NCBI GenBank assembly: GCA_016867415.1
Contig: VGJO01000003.1
Coordinates: 1-37,489, forward strand
Length of the DNA: 37,489 nucleotides
Direction: 5' to 3'
From: Candidatus Harrisonbacteria bacterium
GTDB taxonomy: Bacteria > Patescibacteriota > Minisyncoccia > UBA6257 > UBA11618
The notes under the pieces were generated by a model. It was not told the DNA's origin and made no database searches. It saw only the letters and a list, made by a program, of their open reading frames with translations. Shown piece after piece: positions 1 to 9,560 of this stretch. Positions within the stretch are counted from its first letter, which is position 1. Each line of letters starts with the position of its first letter. The position numbers and the translations under genes are program-made.

Positions 1-2597
1 TGCGCTCCGGTCTTGATCATTACTCCCCCGTCAAGCGTAGTCTTGCCCGTCGCCAATAAGGTCCCGCCCACCGAGACATTGCCCGAAAAGCTTCCGTCTT
101 TGGCATTCGTCAAATCCTTCCCGCCCAAATCTCCGTCAAAAGATCCCCCACCCCCTCCCGGCACAGCTTGCCATTCAAACCCGCTTCCCGTATAGACAAG
201 ATACTGATCGGCCGTCGGCGCATTGGCAGGAAAAGCTATCTGCCTATTTCCGATAATAATATTATTAGGCTGAATACTTTCAAAATTCCCCTCCTTCCAC
301 CTATTTGTCACCGAACCAATGTTATACAAAACATCCTGATCTGGAATAAGATCCGAAGCTATCCGTCCATTAAAAGTCACTTTGTCTACCTGATCACTCC
401 CAAGCGCCACATCTCCATTCAAAGTCGTCGCTCCGTCCACATTCAACGTTCCAGAAAAATTTCCATCCGGCCCACCTCCTCCGCCACCGGAAAGATCCAC
501 CTCCCCTCCATTGAGAAACAACTTACCTCCATCTATATTTATATCCCCTTTCACAGTAAGTGCCTTATCCGGAGCTTCAGTATTAACACCCACTTTCCCA
601 TCCGAAGTAATAAACAATCTCGTTTGAAGATTGGGTGCCGTCGTTCCCGTCTCAAATCCAATGCCAGTTGGCACACTTCCCGGCGCTGGATCCTTATCTA
701 CTTTAGCGTAAAAATTAGCACCAATTTGATACGGTGGCCGATTTGCTTCTGGATCATCTACTCCTTGAAAATCAAATTTACCCAAATAATCTCCTTTTTT
801 GACTGCTTTGATAGCATCCGCATTTCCTCTCCCCCGGCGAAAACTTATAAATGGCGATCGGTTTGCATCAATGTCGTTAAAGCGCCTCACTGACACTCCG
901 CCAAAATCTTTATTAGTTCTCCCTACCACATCAAGCATGGAAAATACTGGGTCATCAGTTCCAATTCCCACCGGTGCGTTAAAAAGACCTTTTCCCGTCA
1001 CATGCAAATCAGCGCTTGTGCCTGTATCCTCAATATAAAGAAGCTGATTATTAGGCACAGATTCCGAGGTTGGGTCCGATCCCTGCGCGTCAAAGAAGCT
1101 GAATCTCGTATTATCTCCCTTTCCAAAAACTATACCTGGCTCCGGAATATTGCCAAAAGATATTTTATTATTAGCATTATCAAATATAAGAGAATTCTCT
1201 CCGAATCGGACTACACCTTCTACAAAAAGATTTTTAAGTTGAACAAAATTTGCTACTACCACATCAAAGATTGCATCAAAAGGAGCTTCCGGAGTTCCTA
1301 GGGTTAGTCCTTGCGGATGCGCTGAGACTGCTTTTTGAAATTTTTCTGTGGTGCCAATTTTTTCAACGTCTCCTTTCCACGATGTAATCAATCTCATCTC
1401 AGGGGTGTTCTTAGATGTTAGATCTTTCACTTTCCTGCCAAAAAATCTTCCCATCCCTTGTAAAGAGCTATTGGTCGCGTCCGAAATTTTAGCCCCCCCC
1501 ACACTAATCTCAGGAAAGATTTTATATTTATCTAGCTGCTGGCCTTCTTTATAAAAAGCTAAACAGTATGCATCCCCGTCTACTCCAGAAACCTCCAAAG
1601 AAACATCCCACATCCCTACATTCCCGATAGTGATATCAGACACCCTATTCCACATATCATTTTTTTGTTGGAAAGTTTGCGGCCGCACTTCCTGCCCTTC
1701 AAATTTAGGATCCACCGCCGATGATACGAGATCATCCTCAATATTAAGACCCTTAACTCGAGAAAACTTTACCGGCTCTGCCGAATCAGGATCTCCTACC
1801 CGCTTGTATCTCATATTAGATGAGCAAGTCTGGCCGGAGTTTTTCTTTGCGTATCGTAACTCAAAAACCCCCTTCCCGAACCGCAACGGCTTTTCTTCCA
1901 CCAAAAGCCCCATTCTCAATCGAATAGGGATATTTTCTCCTTCTCTGTTTTTAGGCACTGGTGCCGGCTTATTTTCTCCAGCCAGCGGATGGACTACAAT
2001 TAGCCCATTATTAGGAAAATAAGATCGATAACCTTCCTGAGTTATTATTGTTCGAGCAAGAGCGGTATTAGGTGCCACAATCGTACTGCTATATGATGAC
2101 GCTCCCGATGACGCTTCTACCGTAGTAAAACTCCACGTCCCAGATCCGGCGATTCCACCATGAGGAGTGTGCACCCCCTGAGATATTAAGCCAGACATGA
2201 TTTCCACGTAGTAAGTCGCAGAAGAACTTTGAAGGACGTCAGGGGGAGGGGTCAATACTAATGTATCTCCACTGAATGATGCTGGAACTATTGGGGGATT
2301 ACTTCCCGGAGTATTTGTTCCATCTGTTGAAAAACAGAGTACCGTTTCACCATTTGTTGCTTTTTTTATAGTAATAAAACATGATCCTGAAACCCCAGGC
2401 ACAATACCAGTGACATCAGTAATAAGGTTTAGTGACGCCGGCGTCCCGTTTGTAATTGAGAGAGTACCACCATTCGCAGGATTTAAAGATACAGTCTCTA
2501 TTATATTATTTGCATCATCCGCCCGTAGCTCTGAAAAGACAAAAAAAACACCAAAAAAATTAACTAGAATAAAAAAACTCAATAGAAATCGATTCAT
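1..2597 (-). CDS. Secreted fibre-like surface protein (signal peptide, Ig-like SbsA-type N-terminal region, tail-fibre/YadA-like repeats); C-terminus truncated by window edge
   Basis: Minus-strand reading from ATG at 2597 (MNRFLLSFFILVNFFGVFFVFSELRADDANNIIETVSLNPANGG...) stays open to position 1 by hand translation. Contains ...YYVEIMSGLISQGVHTPHGGIAGSGTWSFTT (Big_5/SbsA-like ending) and ...VGVNTEAPDKALTVKGDINIDGGKLFLNGGEV... tail-fibre-like motifs. Not in the ORF track because no stop lies in the window. Confidence 0.85.
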   Translation of the reverse strand, partial: MNRFLLSFFILVNFFGVFFVFSELRADDANNIIETVSLNPANGGTLSITNGTPASLNLITDVTGIVPGVSGSCFITIKKATNGETVLCFSTDGTNTPGSNPPIVPASFSGDTLVLTPPPDVLQSSSATYYVEIMSGLISQGVHTPHGGIAGSGTWSFTTVEASSGASSYSSTIVAPNTALARTIITQEGYRSYFPNNGLIVVHPLAGENKPAPVPKNREGENIPIRLRMGLLVEEKPLRFGKGVFELRYAKKNSGQTCSSNMRYKRVGDPDSAEPVKFSRVKGLNIEDDLVSSAVDPKFEGQEVRPQTFQQKNDMWNRVSDITIGNVGMWDVSLEVSGVDGDAYCLAFYKEGQQLDKYKIFPEISVGGAKISDATNSSLQGMGRFFGRKVKDLTSKNTPEMRLITSWKGDVEKIGTTEKFQKAVSAHPQGLTLGTPEAPFDAIFDVVVANFVQLKNLFVEGVVRFGENSLIFDNANNKISFGNIPEPGIVFGKGDNTRFSFFDAQGSDPTSESVPNNQLLYIEDTGTSADLHVTGKGLFNAPVGIGTDDPVFSMLDVVGRTNKDFGGVSVRRFNDIDANRSPFISFRRGRGNADAIKAVKKGDYLGKFDFQGVDDPEANRPPYQIGANFYAKVDKDPAPGSVPTGIGFETGTTAPNLQTRLFITSDGKVGVNTEAPDKALTVKGDINIDGGKLFLNGGEVDLSGGGGGGPDGNFSGTLNVDGATTLNGDVALGSDQVDKVTFNGRIASDLIPDQDVLYNIGSVTNRWKEGNFESIQPNNIIIGNRQIAFPANAPTADQYLVYTGSGFEWQAVPGGGGGSFDGDLGGKDLTNAKDGSFSGNVSVGGTLLATGKTTLDGGVMIKTGA

Positions 2598-2664
2598 GAA
2601 TATCGTAAGAAAATTTTAACATTTTTCGATACTTGATATCTGTGGAAAACCAATGATTCCAAAG

Positions 2665-2708
2665 CATAAAAAATCGCCCTGCACCATACGGTGCAGAGCG
2701 ATTTTTTT
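2665..2708 (-). terminator. Rho-independent terminator
   Basis: AATCGCcCTGCACC-ATAC-GGTGCAGaGCGATT hairpin flanked by A/T runs, between the ends of two minus-strand genes. Confidence 0.8.
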
Positions 2709-2723
2709 GATATTTCTGTCTAT

Positions 2724-3185
2724 TTATTGCTTCTTAGGAGAAGGCTCTGGAGTCGGCGTTGTTTTTGCTTCTTGCCCTTGTGACTGCTGTCCTTGCGGCG
2801 CCGAAACAATTGGACCTACATTCACCAACTTATTTTTAGAAGGACTGTAAATTACTGCTTTTTGAGACTTGGGAAATACCAAGACCTTATCCCCGTTTTC
2901 AACCATTGCGTAAAATGGCTGCTCCGCCTTAAGTTTTTCCGCATCTGTCACCGTTGCCAAGATCGGCTCATCCCCTTCGGGCAAAACCATCAGCTTTCCA
3001 ACTTTCACCACTGCATCCGCCAATTCTTGCTTAGCTTCTTCTGAGTTTTGAGCTGGAGAGATGCTGGTATTTCTAACACTATAAACCCAATATGCTCCCC
3101 CACCTACAAGGATCGCGAGAATTGCCAGAGAAACAATCATACTTCCTCCCGCCGCTCCTCTTCTAATTGTAATGTTTTTATTCAT
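2724..3185 (-). CDS. Hypothetical single-TM protein
   Basis: 153 aa ORF, N-terminal TM (GGSMIVSLAILAILVGGGAYWVY), P/Q/E-rich tail, terminator downstream. Confidence 0.75.
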   Translation of the reverse strand: MNKNITIRRGAAGGSMIVSLAILAILVGGGAYWVYSVRNTSISPAQNSEEAKQELADAVVKVGKLMVLPEGDEPILATVTDAEKLKAEQPFYAMVENGDKVLVFPKSQKAVIYSPSKNKLVNVGPIVSAPQGQQSQGQEAKTTPTPEPSPKKQ

Positions 3186-3284
3186 ATGTATTCGAATAAT
3201 ATGTGAATTCGTAATACACCTAATTCTAATCGTTTGGAAATCACTGTCAAACTTTAATGGTATGAGAGAAAAATACTTTTCTAT

Positions 3285-4556
3285 TTAAATAAGCTTTTCC
3301 AGTATTCTTACAAAAATTTCATGAGACGTAGCCAAGACTAAATTACCATTCACAATTCCGTAATCAAAAGCATTTTTTCCATCGGGAAAATGAGCCGATC
3401 GGATCATATATTTCCCTTTAAAGAGCTCCGGGTGAAACTCCTCTGAAGATCCTAATGGTGTAGTGAAAAAGAGATCTTTAAAAAAATCTTTTTCAAATTC
3501 TTCTAAAACTTCTGGGTTAAAATCATCCTTCACCTGCTTCAGTACGTACCCCACACTCGCTAATTCCCCATCTGATTGCAAAAAAACTCTCAATGACGAA
3601 TCAAAAGAATCACGGAGAGAGGACATTAACTTACTCCCCTGAAAACCTTTTATGAGATTTGCCAGTTGATCCGTTGCTAGAAATTCCTTAGGTAAGGCAA
3701 GCTCAAGAAAAGCTGGTTTTTTAGTAGCTAACAAAATCCGAACTTGATCAGAAAGAAGAGAAGGAAGAGATGGTGAAGAAGAAACTGGTAACACTCTATT
3801 TTCAGAAGAAAATAAACTGTCTTTTTTTAAAGAAAAATTCGGAGCCGCTGAAGAAAGAGGAGGAAGAGCTTTAGAAAACCAAAATCTGCTTGCTATTCCC
3901 ATGAGTCCAAGAGCAGAAATAAGCACTAAAATCCACCATCCCACTGGATTACTTTGAGAAAAAGGAGTAGCCCTTGGTGATACCTCCTCTGAAGATTCCG
4001 CCTCTTCTTCGAAATTATATGGGATGCTTCCATAAGAATTATTCTCTATATACTTTTCCTCTTTATCTTTTACATTAAGATATCTACCATCAATTTCTTC
4101 TTCTTTTGTATCAGTAGGTGTCTGACCTCTATCCCCTATCACTCCCAAAGAACTTCCTAATTGAGTAAATAAATTCTGTGCTTTGGATACAATGTATTCT
4201 CCCACCTGGCCAAAGATAGCCAAGATTTGACCGCCACTTTCAGACTCTCTTCCTACTATCACCGTCCCGCCTCCTCCGCCTCCACCTCCTGAAGATCCAG
4301 AAGACTGTGTTACCGCCGCTCTTGGTGACGGACTGCTTTCCACCGAAAAACCGCTTCCCGAAAACGACCCTACTATCGGATCTCCGGAGGGTGTCACCGA
4401 AAAATTGCTTCCTGTTGTAAGAGTAGCGATTGGGGTTATTTTTGTCTGCGTGACCGTATACTCCCCACCCGGCGAAGTGAGTGTCTGCGCTTTAGTGTAT
4501 AAAAAAAACAGAGAGGTAAAAGAAAAAGAAAATATAAAAATAAATAAAAGCCGCAC
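3285..4556 (-). CDS. Hypothetical secreted/membrane protein
   Basis: 423 aa ORF with signal peptide, Gly-rich linker (SSGGGGGGGG) and an internal TM (WWILVLISALGLMGIASRF). Confidence 0.75.
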   Translation of the reverse strand: MRLLFIFIFSFSFTSLFFLYTKAQTLTSPGGEYTVTQTKITPIATLTTGSNFSVTPSGDPIVGSFSGSGFSVESSPSPRAAVTQSSGSSGGGGGGGGTVIVGRESESGGQILAIFGQVGEYIVSKAQNLFTQLGSSLGVIGDRGQTPTDTKEEEIDGRYLNVKDKEEKYIENNSYGSIPYNFEEEAESSEEVSPRATPFSQSNPVGWWILVLISALGLMGIASRFWFSKALPPLSSAAPNFSLKKDSLFSSENRVLPVSSSPSLPSLLSDQVRILLATKKPAFLELALPKEFLATDQLANLIKGFQGSKLMSSLRDSFDSSLRVFLQSDGELASVGYVLKQVKDDFNPEVLEEFEKDFFKDLFFTTPLGSSEEFHPELFKGKYMIRSAHFPDGKNAFDYGIVNGNLVLATSHEIFVRILEKLI

Positions 4557-4599
4557 AAAATAAGTATAATCCCTTCTCTAAAAATCCTAAAATCCCCAG

Positions 4600-4636
4600 A
4601 AAAAAACCTCGTCACTTTTTGACGAGGCTTTTTTTT
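4600..4636 (-). terminator. Rho-independent terminator of the DUF1559 gene
   Basis: CCTCGTC-ACTTTTT-GACGAGG with flanking A6/T8 runs, just downstream of the stop at 4652. Confidence 0.8.
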
Positions 4637-4651
4637 CTCCGAAAAAAACTA

Positions 4652-5587
4652 CTAATACTCTCCTATCACCTGCTTATCGTCTTTCTGAGCCAAAAGCTGA
4701 TAGGTAAGGTATGAAGTTGAATCCGGCGCGCTTGCTATTACTTGATTAATAAATCTCACTTTCCCATCACAGAAAAGCGCAAATGCTCCGCCACTATGCT
4801 CGGAGGAAAAACCCAGATGATCTCGATAATCCCGACTATTGAGCGTTACTCCTCCAGTACATTCTCCTACATTGTCATAGTTTGGATGAGGAATTCCCGG
4901 CGAGTAAGATCCCATGGTCCGCTGACAGCACCAATTCCCTGCATTCGGCTGCTGCCATCTACCCATGTTATCCAAGTTCGGTTGAGTAGTAATCTCATAC
5001 CGGCGTTCGAGAAAGAGGAAAGTTTGACTCGTCCCGTCTCGGATAGAAGCAAGACCGATCGAACTATTCTGGTCAAAGATTCCAGAAAAAGGTGTCGGAG
5101 ACGCTCCAGTTCTCTGCGCTCCTCTATTCCCCAAATACGTCGTCATTCCATAGCCTCCTCGCCAAAGATTGGGATGAATTGAAGTATCCGACGGACAGAG
5201 AAACGCCGGGATCTTTGTCTGAAGAAGCACCACTACTGCTGGTGTCGTTGGCACCACCGAATTACTAATTGGTAATTTTTGATAAAGTCCCGCCTGATCC
5301 ATCTGCGGCAAGATCGCCCGCAAAATTCCCCATCGCCTATTATTCGTGGCTGGCGAGACTGCGTTTGATCCTACCCATCCCGGCGGAAACACCTTATTGC
5401 TATCCAGGTAGTTATGAAGAGCGAGACCGATCTGCTTTAGATTGCTCTGGCACTGCACCCGTCTCGCTGATTCTCTCGCCGCCTGCACCGCCGGCAAAAG
5501 AAGCGCGATAAGAACGGCAATAATAGCAATCACCACTAGAAGTTCAATGAGCGTAAATCCTTTCCGAGTCATGGAAAGCCCCTTCAA
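4652..5587 (-). CDS. DUF1559 (H-X9-DG) domain prepilin-like protein
   Basis: N-terminal type IV prepilin motif KGFTLIELLVVIAIIAVLIALLLPAVQAARESARRVQCQSNLKQIGLALHNY; C-terminal H-X9-DG (HSGGAFALFCDG). Confidence 0.93.
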   Translation of the reverse strand: MKGLSMTRKGFTLIELLVVIAIIAVLIALLLPAVQAARESARRVQCQSNLKQIGLALHNYLDSNKVFPPGWVGSNAVSPATNNRRWGILRAILPQMDQAGLYQKLPISNSVVPTTPAVVVLLQTKIPAFLCPSDTSIHPNLWRGGYGMTTYLGNRGAQRTGASPTPFSGIFDQNSSIGLASIRDGTSQTFLFLERRYEITTQPNLDNMGRWQQPNAGNWCCQRTMGSYSPGIPHPNYDNVGECTGGVTLNSRDYRDHLGFSSEHSGGAFALFCDGKVRFINQVIASAPDSTSYLTYQLLAQKDDKQVIGEY

Positions 5588-5804
5588 TTAGAGAAAAAAG
5601 AATCGTAAATGTTCTAAAAAAATTCTAACAATGAAAAAGAAGGCTGTGGAAAACTAAATAATTTCTAAAAATAAATTCCTTTTTTAAGAAGAGATTTCTA
5701 GCTAAGCACCTTCACTTTCCCCTCCTAAATTATTCTCAATAATATTCTCCCCATTTAAGCTTCGATTAAAAATATCCGAGGCAACTTCTTCGGTAAATCT
5801 GGAA

Positions 5805-5878
5805 TGGTGGACTTAGCGAGAATCGAACTCGCGTCTCCGCAATGCGAATGCGGCACACTACCACTGTGCGATAAGCCC
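5805..5878 (-). tRNA. tRNA-Ala(CGC)
   Basis: Minus-strand cloverleaf GGGCTTA...CCGCA-TTCGCAT-TGCGG...TAAGTCC-A-CCA; anticodon CGC; G3:U70 identity pair; encoded CCA. Confidence 0.93.
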
Positions 5879-5933
5879 AAAAAAACATCCTTAAAATACC
5901 AAAAAAGCCCTAGAAGGGCAACAAGAAAATATC

Positions 5934-6125
5934 TTATTGACTACTAGTGCCATCCGCTCCCCCTCCTAATTCATAGTCGTACAAATCTTTCGGTGTCTCT
6001 GGACTCTGGATATCAGTCACTACATTTTTCAAATCAGCCGGCAAACTTGGTTGTTCCTTGTAAATTAATAATCCAAAAATTCCTGCCAAGACCAACGCAA
6101 AAAGAAACCACTGTATCTCTCTCAT
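5934..6125 (-). CDS. Small hypothetical membrane protein
   Basis: 63 aa ORF with N-terminal TM helix. Confidence 0.5.
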   Translation of the reverse strand: MREIQWFLFALVLAGIFGLLIYKEQPSLPADLKNVVTDIQSPETPKDLYDYELGGGADGTSSQ

Positions 6126-6446
6126 ATAAAATAGTGTAAAAAATTATTTAATTTTTATTAAATAAAATATTATTTTTAGCAATAAAAGTTCTTAGAAAGA
6201 ACATAACCTAAAAAAATAAAAAAAGAAAGGGGAAATATCATACTTCATAAATTGAGTATTCTAGTTTTCATCCTAACTATTTACGATTTTTTCTTGAAGG
6301 AGATCATAGTGTATGCAACTCATGAAAAAATTATGAAGAAATTTCAAATTTTCCAAAACTCAAATAAAAAATTCTTGAAATAAGGATTAAGTACCTAAAA
6401 GAGAATATGATAAAACAAAGATCTTTTCCAAAGATGATAAAATTAA

Positions 6447-6677
6447 GCTTCTGACATCCTGCAAAAAGAATGTGAAAGAATTTTTGAAAAAAACTTTAAA
6501 AAAATCATGATCACAAAAGGCTATTTTAAGCCTCCTGTTCTGAGAAATTTAAAAAAAGGAAAAGCACCACAAACTCTTTTTTTCAAAAAATCCCGAACAA
6601 AAGAAAAAGCAAAAACCTTCAGTCCAAAAGAGCTAAGTGATCTTGGTGAGATTCCATTGGTTCTAACAAGGTCGTGA
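6447..6677 (+). pseudogene. Possible remnant of a small basic protein gene
   Basis: Open frame (76 codons) ASDILQKECERIFEKNFKKIMITKGYFKPPVLRNLKKGKAPQTLFF...; the upstream sequence breaks into several short frames. Confidence 0.25.
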
Positions 6678-6805
6678 TTAACCTTTAAGAATAAAAAAAA
6701 TAAAATCACAAGCAAACCTCATTCTGGGTAGAGATAATCTGGATTTTTGTAATTACTGATATAAAAAATTGAATAAAAAACAGCTTTTATAAAATAAAAA
6801 TCCAG

Positions 6806-6876
6806 TCGGGGTAGTCGGAATCGAACCGACACTACAGACACCCGAAGCCTGCGTACTACCACTATACTATACCCCG
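6806..6876 (-). tRNA. tRNA-Pro(CGG)
   Basis: CGGGGTA...CAGGC-TTCGGGT-GTCTG...GTCGG-TTCGATT-CCGAC-TACCCCG-A; anticodon CGG; C1-G72. Confidence 0.92.
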
Positions 6877-6946
6877 AAAAACAAGATTATTAAACAATAA
6901 AAATAAGCTTTTTTCAAATTCTACTCTGCCAGTTTCCTCTTCTCTT

Positions 6947-8416
6947 TTATTTCACAAAAAATTTCTTCCTCGTTTCCCGATCCCGTTCTTCAGTCAGATC
7001 TCCTTTATGTTCTTTCGCCTTTTTAGCTCGCGCCATAAGCTCCTCATCCGTCTCTGTTTGTATTTCTTTTGCCCTCCCTAATAAATACTCCGCTTCATTT
7101 CGCTTTGGATCATCCAAGACCTCATCCAAAAGCGCCGAAAGAATCCATCCTAATCTCGGCCCCGCCTCCATCGTAAGTTCCTTCATCAGCATCGTTCCAT
7201 CCACTTTGAGCATCTTTGGTTCAATCGGATCCTGCTTCACTTTCTCGATCATGTAGAGCAAATGTCGCAATTTATATGGCACTGCCTTTGGCACTCCGCT
7301 CCCAATCCGATCTGCTTCTCTGAGATGCAAAAGATCATCAATATTTTCTGCTCCCACTTTTTTCATAAATCGCCTCACCCCCGCCTCCGATACCTCCCCA
7401 GTGTTGTAATAAAACATATGATGCCGCACCAAATGCGCTACCATGTCCACCACTTTTTTAGAAAACTTAAGCCGAGTCAGCGCCGTCTTTACCATCCGCT
7501 CCCCCACCACCTCATGGTTATAAAAAGTACTCTCCTCTCCCTCTCCTCGCTTCGTCCGTGGCTTCCCAATATCGTGAAAAAGCGCGGCCAGTCGCACCTC
7601 AAGACTAAAATTATTTTCCGCCGCGTATTGCAAGACCCGCAAAGTATGCTCATACACGTCATAAATATGATGTTTGTTTTGCCCGCATCCCACCGTCTCT
7701 AAAAGTTCCGGCAAAACATATTTAATAAGTCGAGTCTCAGTGAGCGCCCGTATTCCGTATGGCGCCGCCTCCGCCATAATAATCCGAATAAATTCATCTC
7801 GGATCCGCTCAGCCGCCACTTCCTTCAGCTTCTCCACCATCCGCCGCATTGCCGACAAAGTCTTCGACTCGATAAGAAATTGCAATTCGGTCATCAATCG
7901 CACTCCCCGCAAAAGTCGCAAAGCATCCTCATTAAATCGCTCTTCCGCGTCCCCCACGGTCCGAATCACCTTCGCTTCCAAATCAGTCATTCCCTGATAC
8001 GGATCTATCACCTCTCCTTTTGGTGACAAAGCAATCGCATTGATAGTAAAATCCCGCCGTGCCAAATCCTCTTCAATATTTTTGACAAACTCCACAGTAT
8101 CCGGACGCCGACTATCGCTATAACCACTCTCTCGCCGATAGGTAGTCACTTCCACTATTTGCCATCGAGGATCCTCTGCTCCGGTTTTCACTCCCACCGT
8201 CCCATACTGATTTTCATAAAAACTTTCGGGAAAAAGCTCCTGAATCTTCTCCGGCGTTGCATTCGTCGTCACATCCCAATCCCGTGGCTCAAGCTCAAGC
8301 AAAAGATCTCGCACACACCCACCCACAAGATAGCCCTCATACCCGGCCTCAATAAGAGTGATAGCTATGGCGAGTACCTCCTTCGGCACTTTTTCTAATA
8401 AGACTTTTCCCGGCAT
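6947..8416 (-). CDS. cca: CCA tRNA nucleotidyltransferase with HD domain
   Basis: LVGGCVRDLLL, DWDVTTNATPEKI, RRDFTINAIA and HD motif LFHDIGKP. Confidence 0.95.
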   Translation of the reverse strand: MPGKVLLEKVPKEVLAIAITLIEAGYEGYLVGGCVRDLLLELEPRDWDVTTNATPEKIQELFPESFYENQYGTVGVKTGAEDPRWQIVEVTTYRRESGYSDSRRPDTVEFVKNIEEDLARRDFTINAIALSPKGEVIDPYQGMTDLEAKVIRTVGDAEERFNEDALRLLRGVRLMTELQFLIESKTLSAMRRMVEKLKEVAAERIRDEFIRIIMAEAAPYGIRALTETRLIKYVLPELLETVGCGQNKHHIYDVYEHTLRVLQYAAENNFSLEVRLAALFHDIGKPRTKRGEGEESTFYNHEVVGERMVKTALTRLKFSKKVVDMVAHLVRHHMFYYNTGEVSEAGVRRFMKKVGAENIDDLLHLREADRIGSGVPKAVPYKLRHLLYMIEKVKQDPIEPKMLKVDGTMLMKELTMEAGPRLGWILSALLDEVLDDPKRNEAEYLLGRAKEIQTETDEELMARAKKAKEHKGDLTEERDRETRKKFFVK

Positions 8417-8454
8417 TGCTTTTAATAATAGGCTATTTATCTATTTTTTAGAAT

Positions 8455-8490
8455 AAAAAAGCTGGTCTTACGAATAAGACCAGCTGGAGA
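8455..8490 (-). terminator. Rho-independent terminator
   Basis: GCTGGTCTTA-CGAA-TAAGACCAGC, T-run on the minus strand. Confidence 0.8.
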
Positions 8491-8508
8491 TAAAATATGT
8501 TTTTTCAA

Positions 8509-8652
8509 TCAACTACGCCACCGCCTAAGTCCCGGCAGTTGTAGTACCATGAGGATCATTGTGTATCCCATGATCATCCCCCACGCCGCGATCGCATGCC
8601 AATAAAACTTCGATTTTTCCTTCACAAAAAACACCGCAAGATCCAGCTGCAT
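8509..8652 (-). CDS. Small single-TM protein (47 aa)
   Basis: MQLDLAVFFVKEKSKFYWHAIAAWGMIMGYTMILMVLQLPGLRRWRS; hydrophobic segment, followed directly by a strong terminator; below the ORF track cutoff. Confidence 0.5.
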   Translation of the reverse strand: MQLDLAVFFVKEKSKFYWHAIAAWGMIMGYTMILMVLQLPGLRRWRS

Positions 8653-9134
8653 GATTCCTCTCCCAAAAAAGAGCTTCTTATCCTTTCACTTTATCAAAAA
8701 CTTACACTGCCGTAAAGTTATAGTCCCAAATGCATATTTCTCACTTTTCATTCAAAATAAGCTCTTTTTTCTCCCTATCTTTCCCACTTTTTTATTGCCT
8801 CTAGAAAAGGAAAAAAGGAAGAGCTTTCATCACTGAACTAAGATTCTGCAATCCAAGATTTACCTAATTGAGGTAAAATAAAATTCTTAATTCCTTTCTC
8901 TCTCTAATTTCCAAATACTAACTACTAATTACTGAATCATGCGCTATATATAGTACATAGCTTTTCTATCCCTCTCTTTCTTAGTATAAAAAATATTTTG
9001 AATACATAGAGGAATAATAGAAAATTTGTGCATTCAGGATAAATGGCATCTGATTACAGATGCACGAAGAAATTTATACTGGAGATATTGCGACCCCTCC
9101 TAGGGTGACTATCTATTAATGCACCTCTTCGAGG

Positions 9135-9207
9135 TGCATCCAGTAGGGATCGAACCTACGACCGTCTCCTTAAGAGGGAGCTGCTCTACCGGCTGAGCTA
9201 TGGATGC
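9135..9207 (-). tRNA. tRNA-Lys(CTT)
   Basis: GCATCCA-TA-GCTC..GAGC..CTCC-CTCTTAA-GGAG..GTAGG-TTCGATC-CCTAC-TGGATGC-A; anticodon CTT. Confidence 0.88.
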
Positions 9208-9263
9208 GAAAGAAATGTCTTTCTATAATACACTTTTTACACGTTTTGACAAGAAAAAATAAA

Positions 9264-9292
9264 CACCCAATAAATACTGGGTGTTTATTTTT
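9264..9292. terminator. Bidirectional Rho-independent terminator
   Basis: AAACACCCA-ATAAATAC-TGGGTGTTT with flanking A and T runs. Confidence 0.75.
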
Positions 9293-9309
9293 TGAAACCT
9301 AAAAAAAGA

Positions 9310-9423
9310 CTATCTCTTCTTTTTCTTAGCGGTCTTCTTCTTGGTCGTTTTCTTCTTTGCTGCCATGAGTTTATTTTTTTGGTCCATCAAGTTCTCGACC
9401 TTGACTTTCTTATTCTCGCACAT
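9310..9423 (-). CDS. Tiny Lys-rich protein (37 aa)
   Basis: MCENKKVKVENLMDQKNKLMAAKKKTTKKKTAKKKKR*, directly followed by a terminator hairpin; below the ORF track cutoff. Confidence 0.55.
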   Translation of the reverse strand: MCENKKVKVENLMDQKNKLMAAKKKTTKKKTAKKKKR

Positions 9424-9560
9424 GAACACCTTTGGTCAATTGTGGATAAGATTTTTCCTCCAAAAAATAATTTTCTACAAATCCCAAAAAAGAAAAAATT
9501 ATTTAAAAAGAAATAAACTCTATAACAAAGACTCAACAATACAAGATTAATTTCCGAAAA

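Noticed and set aside
13-2022. Plus-strand ORFs at 13-2022 in the ORF track
   Set aside because: Antisense to the continuous minus-strand fibre gene; their sequences are low-complexity with no domain signal
7262-7997. Plus-strand ORFs inside cca
   Set aside because: Antisense shadow ORFs of a well-supported minus-strand gene
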